DNA from: Candidatus Glassbacteria bacterium RIFCSPLOWO2_12_FULL_58_11
Lineage (GTDB): Bacteria > Gemmatimonadota > Glassbacteria > GWA2-58-10
Assembly: GCA_001780825.1 (NCBI GenBank)
Contig: MFIX01000174.1
Location: forward strand, 1 to 11,100
Direction of reading: 5' to 3'
DNA: 11,100 nt
The notes under the pieces were generated by a model. The model was given only the letters and a program-made list of their open reading frames with translations, had not been told where the DNA came from and did not search any database. Positions 6,532 to 11,100 of this stretch are shown here, in pieces (the first letter of the stretch is position 1; every line of letters begins with the position of its first letter). A program made the position numbers and the translations under genes.

Positions 6532-6924
6532 TTGAGCAGCCGCCGCGATGTTCTTCGGATATTTTCCCTATGCGCCGGAGTACTGGCGGGCCTGCCCAGG
6601 CTGCTGCAAGCCGGAAAACTGGCTCTGGGCCTGGACAAGGCTGAAAAATTGAAAAAAGTGGGCGGGTCCGCCCTGCTGAAAATCAAGGAGCGGGAGCTTC
6701 TTTTTGTCCGCGAGTCCGAGGATTCCATCCGCGTGCTCGATCCGACCTGCACGCATAAGAAATGCACGGTGGAATATCACGCTGAGGCTAAAGCGCTGAT
6801 CTGCCCTTGCCACGGCTCGACTTACGACCTCGAAGGGAAAGTGCTTAAGGGGCCGGCGGAAAAACCTCTTAAAGCATTCGAGGCCAAATTGTCGGATGAC
6901 AAAATAATCTTCTCCCTGGACTGA
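6532..6924 (+). CDS. Tat-exported Rieske 2Fe-2S protein
   Basis: A 130-residue Rieske protein. CTHKKC (73-78) and CPCHGS (91-96) give the cluster ligands Cys73, His75, Cys91 and His94, with Cys78 and Cys93 placed to form the disulfide found in high-potential Rieske centres. The N-terminus SRRDVLRIFSLCAGVLAG carries a twin-arginine motif (S-R-R-x-V-L-R) followed by a hydrophobic stretch, so it should be exported folded by Tat and may stay anchored. Start is TTG at 6532, supported by AGGGAG (6521-6526) and by the fact that the Tat motif follows at once; the first ATG downstream would lose the motif. No cytochrome b partner is nearby; the next gene (DUF2231) starts 4 bases on. It probably transfers electrons between the DUF2231 membrane protein and the cytochromes. 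Confidence 0.92.
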   Translation: MSSRRDVLRIFSLCAGVLAGLPRLLQAGKLALGLDKAEKLKKVGGSALLKIKERELLFVRESEDSIRVLDPTCTHKKCTVEYHAEAKALICPCHGSTYDLEGKVLKGPAEKPLKAFEAKLSDDKIIFSLD

Positions 6925-6928
6925 CACC

Positions 6929-7552
6929 ATGCGTTACCAACTAAAGCTTTCGCGGCTCGTCCTGCTGAGTTTTTGTCTGGTTTCCGCTCTAGTTGTGTTT
7001 CAGATCAAGGCCTCGGACTCGACCGCGGCGCAGGCCGCTCCGGACACCGAGGCGATTGAAGAAATCGAAGAAATCCAGGATGTCACGCCGGTCGAGGCGG
7101 CTCCCGCCGCCCAGCCCGGATTATTGCAGATCGTGGGCCGGATGCACCCGGCGGTGATCCATTTCCCGATCGCCTGGCTGACCCTTCTGTTGCTGATCGA
7201 AACAGCGGCGCTCTTTACCGGCAAGCCCGAATGGTCCCGGTTCGGCCTTTACGTGTTGATCCTCACCCTGCTCAGTTTCATCCCGGCGGTGACCAGCGGC
7301 CTGATCCTGTCCAAATCCCAGGGCAGCGATCCGGATTTTATCAAGCTGATGACCTTGCACCGGAACATCAATCTGAGCGTGGTGCTGATTTGCGTGATTG
7401 CTTTTATCCTCAGGATAGCCAGATCGGAAAAGCTCCAGGGCCGGGCTCGTCTGCCCTATTTCCTGCTCATCCTGGTTTCGACCGCTCTGATAGCGTTCTC
7501 CGGCCATCTCGGCGGGAAAATGGTTTTCGGAGAGAATTATTTGCCATTTTAA
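6929..7552 (+). CDS. DUF2231-type membrane protein
   Basis: A 207-residue protein. An N-terminal hydrophobic signal or anchor (about 9-27) leads into an acidic linker TEAIEEIEEIQDVTPV (40-55) and then a four-helix membrane domain of the DUF2231 family, opening with its signature GRMHPAVIHFPIAW (70-83). Helices are at about 76-96, 104-127, 147-164 and 176-193. Histidines at helix ends (His73, His78, His144, His193; the last in FSGHLGGKMVFG) are the family's conserved positions and could be heme b ligands, which is inference. The gene follows the Rieske gene by 4 bases and closes the operon; a rho-independent terminator is about 100 bases on. With a Rieske partner it may take the place that cytochrome b has in a bc complex, though it lacks that family's quinone-site motifs. 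Confidence 0.85.
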   Translation: MRYQLKLSRLVLLSFCLVSALVVFQIKASDSTAAQAAPDTEAIEEIEEIQDVTPVEAAPAAQPGLLQIVGRMHPAVIHFPIAWLTLLLLIETAALFTGKPEWSRFGLYVLILTLLSFIPAVTSGLILSKSQGSDPDFIKLMTLHRNINLSVVLICVIAFILRIARSEKLQGRARLPYFLLILVSTALIAFSGHLGGKMVFGENYLPF

Positions 7553-7654
7553 AATACGTGTCGAAGAATCAGTTGAATCGCGGAAACCAGATTATCGACT
7601 GGCATAAGGTCCACCTCTCAAATACGTATCAATCAAAAATTCAATGCATTGCGT

Positions 7655-7683
7655 AGGGGCGCACCCTTGTGCGCCCCTTTTTT
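7655..7683 (+). terminator. rho-independent terminator of the cytochrome/Rieske operon
   Basis: AGGGGCGCAC (7655-7664), loop CCTT, GTGCGCCCCT (7669-7678), followed by TTTTTT. The 10-bp GC-rich stem and T-run work on the plus strand only. It starts with GTAGGGGCG (7653-7661), like the palindrome at 1759, so a dispersed repeat may have been co-opted as terminator. Confidence 0.75.
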
Positions 7684-7788
7684 CCGCCAATCCCGAAGCC
7701 CTCACCCAAGGGTTCAAGCCCCTCCAGTCAATCAATTAAACTTTGATTCAGTTACCGTCAAGATCACGCCGGTTCTGCCGCAAAAGAT

Positions 7789-7827
7789 AAAAAAAAGCCC
7801 CGCTTCGCCTGGCAGAAAAGCGGGGCT
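7789..7827 (-). terminator. rho-independent terminator of the small RNA
   Basis: On the minus strand AGCCCCGCTT (7827-7818), a 12-base loop, AAGCGGGGCT (7805-7796), then a T-run to 7789. The stem is perfect over 10 bp. The plus strand has no T-run after it, so it acts on minus-strand transcripts. Confidence 0.8.
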
Positions 7828-7933
7828 GAAACCGGCGGTCGAAGAGTCCCCCTCCCGGAAGCAACAGTCCGCCTGCTGCCTTTCCGCCGGTGTTATGCCT
7901 TATTTACCCTGGACAGATTTTTTCAGAGACACT
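7789..7933 (-). ncRNA. candidate sigma-54-dependent small RNA with three-way-junction fold
   Basis: Minus-strand transcript of about 145 nt, bounded by a sigma-54 promoter (-12 GC at 7945-7946, giving a start near 7933) and an intrinsic terminator ending at 7789. After an A/U-rich 5' part it folds as: P1 ACCGGCGG (7891-7884) with CCGCCGGU (7838-7831), 8 bp; inside it P2 GCAGCAG (7879-7873), loop GCGGA, CUGUUGC (7867-7861), 7 bp; and P3 GGGAG (7856-7852), loop GGGGA, CUCUU (7846-7842), 5 bp. P2 and P3 need G-U pairs that exist only in the minus-strand RNA (the other strand would have A-C), which supports the orientation. No gene lies downstream in this direction before the convergent operon ends, so it is a free-standing RNA and not a leader. 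I know no named family with this fold. Confidence 0.6.
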
Positions 7934-7941
7934 TGAGGGAG

Positions 7942-7959
7942 TAAGCAAAGGGTGTGCCA
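7942..7959 (-). promoter_or_regulatory. sigma-54 (RpoN) promoter, -24/-12 type
   Basis: On the minus strand TGGCACACCCTTTGCTTA (7959-7942) carries TGGCAC, five bases, then TTGC: GG at 7958-7957 and GC at 7946-7945 with the exact 12-base register of the family's consensus. All ten core positions match, which is not expected by chance in a window this size. It points to the structured RNA and terminator. No sigma-54 gene or activator is in the window. Confidence 0.72.
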
Positions 7960-8036
7960 TGCTCCCGAAAAAAGGATTATGCCGCAGAAACTATTTATGT
8001 ATCAATTACTTACAGCCCAGACACGGTTCTTCAGGC

Positions 8037-8053
8037 AGGCCTTAAAAAGGCCT
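8037..8053. promoter_or_regulatory. dyad upstream of the sigma-54 promoter, candidate activator site
   Basis: AGGCCTT (8037-8043) and AAGGCCT (8047-8053) form a perfect 7-base dyad with a 3-base centre, about 80-95 bases upstream of the -24 element. That is the usual range for enhancer-binding-protein sites. Binding is inferred from position only. Confidence 0.35.
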
Positions 8054-8058
8054 TCAAA

Positions 8059-8099
8059 ATGTTACCCGCGGGAGGCTATTGTATCCGCGGAAGTAACAT
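8059..8099. repeat. long interrupted inverted repeat upstream of the sigma-54 promoter
   Basis: ATGTTAC plus CCGCGG (8059-8071) pair with CCGCGG (8085-8090), a two-base bulge AA, and GTAACAT (8093-8099): 13 bp around a 13-base loop. It lies about 100-140 bases upstream of the promoter. It may be a second activator site or part of an RNA; no T-run follows on either strand. Confidence 0.5.
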
Positions 8100-8283
8100 C
8101 GAGGCCGGAGCGGTTCGGGAGAGGGAGCGGCCTGATGAGCAATATCAAATGGAATCCTGACAGAGTGCCCAGCTCTCGACAGCCAAGAAGCTTAAATTGG
8201 ATTATTCATAAGTTCCCAGTCCGGGTCTATCCGATCCTGAACAACCCCCTGTTTCCCTCGCGGATCGGCAAGCGTATTGCGGA

Positions 8284-8329
8284 AAAAGAAAATTCCCCCA
8301 TAGAAAGGGGGTGCCTGCCGAAAGCAGGC
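8284..8329 (-). terminator. double hairpin beyond the TonB receptor gene, probable terminator and dispersed repeat
   Basis: On the minus strand: GCCTGC, loop, GCAGGC (8329-8313), then CCCCC (8311-8307), seven bases, GGGGG (8299-8295), then AATTTTCTTTTT. The second stem plus T-rich tail could end the receptor mRNA about 65 bases past its stop. The form (CCCCCATAGAAAGGGGG joined to a small GC hairpin) also resembles the intergenic dispersed palindromes of environmental genomes. Confidence 0.45.
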
Positions 8330-8377
8330 GGAGGTTGTCTTTCAGGACCATAATTCAAATTTTATGCATAAACGGGG

Positions 8378-10873
8378 TTAAAAGGAGGTCTTTATCCCAA
8401 GCAAAAATGTTCGCGGCAAACCGGGACGCAGCCCCGCCGGTCGCCTGGCAACTACATAATTATTATCGGTCAGGTTCTGCACACCAAGGAAAAGCCGGTT
8501 ATTAGCTGTCAGCAGGTACTCGGCGGAAGCGTCCAGGACCATGTGCTCCTCGACAGTCTCCGAGGGAATGAAAGGTCCGCTGCCAGCCGTGGTGCGCATT
8601 TTACCCATGTATTTCGAAGTCAGGTTCACCTTCCATAGCCTTTTTTCCAGTCCGAGGCCCAGGAAGAGCTGGTGCTCCGGCAGGTAGGGCAGCCTGTCAC
8701 CGTCCCTGACTGAACCCCACGCCTCAAAATCGCTGTTGAAATCGCTTTCGAACCGCGCCTCGGTGAAAGTATAGGCCAGTCTGGCCGGGATGGAGTACTT
8801 TCTGCCGGTTGCCAGTCCCAGGTCATAATGAGCGCTCAGCTCGAATCCCCGCGCAAAGGATTCTCCGCCGTTGAACCGGTCACCGGAGCCGCTGCCTCCG
8901 GCGGCGAACAGGTCCGAGCCAAGCAGGTTGGAGTAATCATTGTAAAAGAAAACACCCTCCAGCCTCATACTGTTGCGGCGGTAACGCAGCCCCGCCTCGT
9001 AATTGATACTCTCCTCTGGCCTGGCGCCCTCGGTCGAGCCCGGGGGCGAGAAGCCCCTGTGGATACCTACGAACGAGCTGAGGTGCGGGCTGAAGGTATA
9101 TCCGATGCCGATCCCGGGAATCCAGACATTCACCTCATTCTTGCGATACTTGAGATTAGCGCCGCTGCGCCCGGGATCATTTTTACCGTAGTCGTTCTGG
9201 TCCAGCGATATACTCTCGTGCCGGATTCCAGGGGTGATCCTCCAGTGATCCGAGGAGAAGGCGTACTGGAAGAAGATCGCCTGGGCCGTGGCGCCGGCGA
9301 CACGGTTACTTTCGCTTCCGGGAATCCCGGGGCCGGTCAGTTCCATAACTCCGCTGTCCATCTTGTATTTGTCGACCCACTGGTAGCGGTCAATCTCGTC
9401 CTCATGGAACAGCAGGCCCAATTCCAGATCGTGCGTGTAGGCGCCGGTATCGAAGCTCAGCTCCATCTCGGATCTGATTCCCCGGGAGAAGTATTTCCTG
9501 TTGTTGGCCTTCACTTCCAGGGCGTCATCATTGAAACTGGTGGCCCCGGTAATGACAGAATATTCCCCCAGGTGAGAGCTCGGGTCCGCCAGCAGATCGT
9601 CAATCGAGACGCTGGAGCCACTTGCGGCGGCTTTCACTCTGTCCAGCTTGTACCAGTTCCTCCTGAAATTGTTGTGATAAGCGGTGGTGGTGATATTGAA
9701 CAGCTCACTGGGAGCAATGAAGTAGCTTACGCTGTATTGTTCATGCCCGGTGTTCATCACATCGTTCCGGGAGGCAAAGTAACGTCGTCTGCTGTCAAGG
9801 GCGAAATCCGCCTCGGTCAGCCCCAGGTAAGTTTCGTTCGAAATCTCATCAGTCTGGGCGAGCTTGAACTCCAGGGAGTGGTAAACGCCAGCCGTGGGAC
9901 TGTTGTTGAGCCGGAATTTGAGCAGGTAGTCCTTGATGTCGAAGCCGGTGTTTCCGCCGCCGTCCAGTTCCTTGAACCCATCATCCTTGACCTGGAAGGA
10001 TTCCGCCAGCCAGCCAAAATACTTATAGCTGTCCCCCACCTTGAACTGTAACCGGCGGTGGGCGTTTGAACCCCCGAGTAAGGTCGCTTCACCCTGGAAC
10101 TGCTCGGGAATCCGGCTGGAAATAAGGTTGATGGCTCCTCCCGTGGTTAGGGGACCGTACTTGATCTGGCTCGACCCTTTACGCACTTCCACGCCCTCCA
10201 TCCGCCCTACTGTGGGGAAATAGTACGCCGCAGGCTCGGAGTAGGGAGCCGGGGCGGCCAGGGTGTTGTCCTCCATGACCGTTATCTTGGAGCTTCTTTC
10301 AACCGGGGCGCCTCTCAGGCCGATATTCGGCCGCAGCCCGTAGCCATCCTCCTCCTGGATGTTGACCCCGGGAATTTCCTTTAAAATCCGGTTGATATCG
10401 TTGTAATTGTGCTGTTCCAACTCGGTTTTACCGAGGTAATGCGCTGAGCCGGGCAGCCGGAAGATGTTCTCGAGACCGCCGGTGAGGGTCTTGCTCTCAA
10501 TAACGATTTCCGGCGCCTCGAATACTCTTTCACCAATTGAAAAGGACGCCTTTTCAATCTTTTCCACGGTTACTTCCAGTTCCTGTTGAATGGATTCGTA
10601 ACCCAATCTCCTGGTGCTAAGTTTGTAGCGTCCCGGCGCGAGGTTCTTGATGAAATAACGGCCATTGATAGAGGTAATGGCGCGAATAGAGCCGGGTGTT
10701 TCGCCGGATTGGACAACGATGCTCACTCCGCCGACCGGCTCGCCGGTCACTTTGTTCGTTACCATGCCCTCGATTGCGCCGCTCCGTCCGGCGCCATGGC
10801 CGGCGGCCGCGGTAAGATGAAAAATTAAAACTGACAAAATATATATTATCGGCCTGACGGTTAACTTTCTCAT
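8378..10873 (-). CDS. FecA-like TonB-dependent outer-membrane receptor
   Basis: An 831-residue receptor importing a ligand, probably a ferric chelate, through the outer membrane using TonB energy. Order of parts: signal peptide (1-26); carboxypeptidase-regulatory-like Ig fold (about 32-112, GAIEGMVTNKVTGEPVGGVS to YESIQQELEV); plug (about 135-245) with LPGSAHYLGKTELEQ, NIGLRGAPVERSSKITVMED and EVRKGSSQIKYGPLTTGGAINLIS, which match the plug of FecA-type receptors (NIGIRG, APAPYxxP, VRxG, YGPxTxGGxIN); then a 22-strand-type barrel (about 250-831) ending KTSF with the C-terminal Phe used by the BAM machinery. AGGGG lies 7 bases before the ATG at 10873. It lacks an N-terminal STN signalling domain, so transmembrane sigma/anti-sigma signalling is not expected. 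No FecR/FecI, TonB or ABC genes are adjacent, so the ligand rests on family resemblance. Confidence 0.9.
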   Translation of the reverse strand: MRKLTVRPIIYILSVLIFHLTAAAGHGAGRSGAIEGMVTNKVTGEPVGGVSIVVQSGETPGSIRAITSINGRYFIKNLAPGRYKLSTRRLGYESIQQELEVTVEKIEKASFSIGERVFEAPEIVIESKTLTGGLENIFRLPGSAHYLGKTELEQHNYNDINRILKEIPGVNIQEEDGYGLRPNIGLRGAPVERSSKITVMEDNTLAAPAPYSEPAAYYFPTVGRMEGVEVRKGSSQIKYGPLTTGGAINLISSRIPEQFQGEATLLGGSNAHRRLQFKVGDSYKYFGWLAESFQVKDDGFKELDGGGNTGFDIKDYLLKFRLNNSPTAGVYHSLEFKLAQTDEISNETYLGLTEADFALDSRRRYFASRNDVMNTGHEQYSVSYFIAPSELFNITTTAYHNNFRRNWYKLDRVKAAASGSSVSIDDLLADPSSHLGEYSVITGATSFNDDALEVKANNRKYFSRGIRSEMELSFDTGAYTHDLELGLLFHEDEIDRYQWVDKYKMDSGVMELTGPGIPGSESNRVAGATAQAIFFQYAFSSDHWRITPGIRHESISLDQNDYGKNDPGRSGANLKYRKNEVNVWIPGIGIGYTFSPHLSSFVGIHRGFSPPGSTEGARPEESINYEAGLRYRRNSMRLEGVFFYNDYSNLLGSDLFAAGGSGSGDRFNGGESFARGFELSAHYDLGLATGRKYSIPARLAYTFTEARFESDFNSDFEAWGSVRDGDRLPYLPEHQLFLGLGLEKRLWKVNLTSKYMGKMRTTAGSGPFIPSETVEEHMVLDASAEYLLTANNRLFLGVQNLTDNNYVVARRPAGLRPGLPRTFLLGIKTSF

Positions 10874-11100
10874 TTTGATTCCCCTGAAAGATTAACAGAG
10901 TGATCCGGGACCTTCCAAATGCTGCGGCAAATTAAGATTCGACGCGAGACTTCTAAGCCTGCGGCGCGGTTTTTCTCATCCGGTACCCCTCCAGTTCTGC
11001 AGGTGAAAATTTTATCCGGCTCAACAGGTCACTTAAAAACCGTTTCCCGGCTGGAAACCTGACAGGCCCCTGGTTATTTCAACCAATGGGGAGCATTTCG
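10874..11100. other. upstream region of the receptor gene
   Basis: No second gene is seen to the window end. A small hairpin GTTTCC/GGAAAC (11042-11058) followed on the minus strand by GGTTTTT could be a weak terminator for a gene further right. I see no convincing Fur box, cobalamin or thiamine riboswitch. Confidence 0.4.
10953..10979 (-). CDS. possible 8-codon leader ORF before the receptor gene
   Basis: On the minus strand ATG AGA AAA ACC GCG CCG CAG GCT TAG encodes MRKTAPQA, with GGAGGGG (10992-10986) six bases before the ATG, a better ribosome site than the receptor's own. It lies 79 bases upstream of the receptor start. A leader peptide or chance; no run of one amino acid that would suggest attenuation. 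Confidence 0.2.
   Translation of the reverse strand: MRKTAPQA

Larger units (their letters stand above)
7553..8377. other. 825-base gene-free region between convergent protein genes
   Basis: Open frames here (7649-7936, 7952-8353) have no family resemblance, cross the hairpins and lack good start signals. The region holds, from left to right: the operon terminator, the minus-strand small-RNA candidate with its terminator and sigma-54 promoter, two dyads at 8037-8099, and a double hairpin at 8295-8329 beyond the receptor gene. Between 8130 and 8290 I see nothing. Confidence 0.6.

Noticed and set aside
7789..7933. Known riboswitch (cobalamin, c-di-GMP, TPP) for the structured RNA
   Set aside because: The conserved sequence blocks of these classes are missing and no gene lies downstream in the direction of transcription.
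7649..7936. 95-codon open frame on the plus strand
   Set aside because: It starts at the operon terminator and reads through the small RNA and its terminator on the opposite strand; composition is that of translated repeats.
7952..8353. 133-codon open frame on the plus strand
   Set aside because: It begins inside the sigma-54 promoter and crosses several hairpins including the double hairpin at 8295-8329; no ribosome site and no recognisable protein.
8828..10051. 407-codon open frame on the plus strand
   Set aside because: It lies wholly opposite the TonB receptor gene, its product has no family resemblance, and the receptor's frame matches known domains along its whole length. It is a shadow frame in GC-rich DNA.
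1..11100. CRISPR array, tRNA, rRNA or insertion sequence
   Set aside because: No regularly spaced repeats, no tRNA-like cloverleaf with a CCA-type end, no rRNA motifs and no transposase were seen. The accessory look of 1900-4300 rests only on HTH proteins and AT-rich spacers.

Overview
The window looks like chromosomal DNA of a moderately GC-rich, diderm (outer-membrane) bacterium. The outer-membrane evidence is direct: a TonB-dependent receptor ending in Phe, a predicted outer-membrane beta-barrel protein (DUF5777 type), lipoboxes on two c-type cytochromes and a twin-arginine Rieske protein. Barrel plus small c-type cytochromes plus DUF2231 recalls uncultivated FCB-group and neighbouring phyla, but this is a feel for gene content and not a placement.

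Layout. (1) 3-1605: the C-terminal part of an APC-family amino-acid permease, overlapped by 14 bases by a signal-peptide-bearing SAM-dependent methyltransferase. (2) 1606-4330: a regulatory or accessory patch with an AT-rich spacer, a small excisionase/MerR-type HTH protein (minus), an AT-rich operator-like palindrome, and two convergent CI-repressor-like proteins (372 and 174 aa). It looks like an island remnant without recognisable integrase or phage structural genes. (3) 4333-4545: a non-coding stretch with nested inverted repeats. (4) 4827-7552: a tight five-gene plus-strand operon: two monoheme cytochrome c lipoproteins, the DUF5777-like barrel, a Tat-exported Rieske 2Fe-2S protein and a DUF2231 membrane protein. 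It reads as an envelope electron-transfer module and ends in a rho-independent terminator at 7655-7683. (5) 7684-8377: no protein gene, but on the minus strand a canonical sigma-54 promoter (TGGCAC-N5-TTGC), about 145 nt of RNA that folds as a three-way junction with two GGA-bearing loops, and a strong intrinsic terminator. This is a good candidate for an undescribed sigma-54-dependent small RNA, with two dyads upstream where an enhancer-binding activator could sit. (6) 8378-10873 (minus): a FecA-like TonB-dependent receptor with an N-terminal carboxypeptidase-regulatory-like domain.

How the parts may work together (inference): cytochromes, Rieske protein and DUF2231 membrane protein could pass electrons across the periplasm, with the barrel giving an outer-membrane component. 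The barrel and the DUF2231 protein share a closely matching 16-residue acidic segment just after their signal sequences, which suggests a common docking partner. The nearby TonB receptor could supply iron chelate, but the sequence does not show co-regulation.
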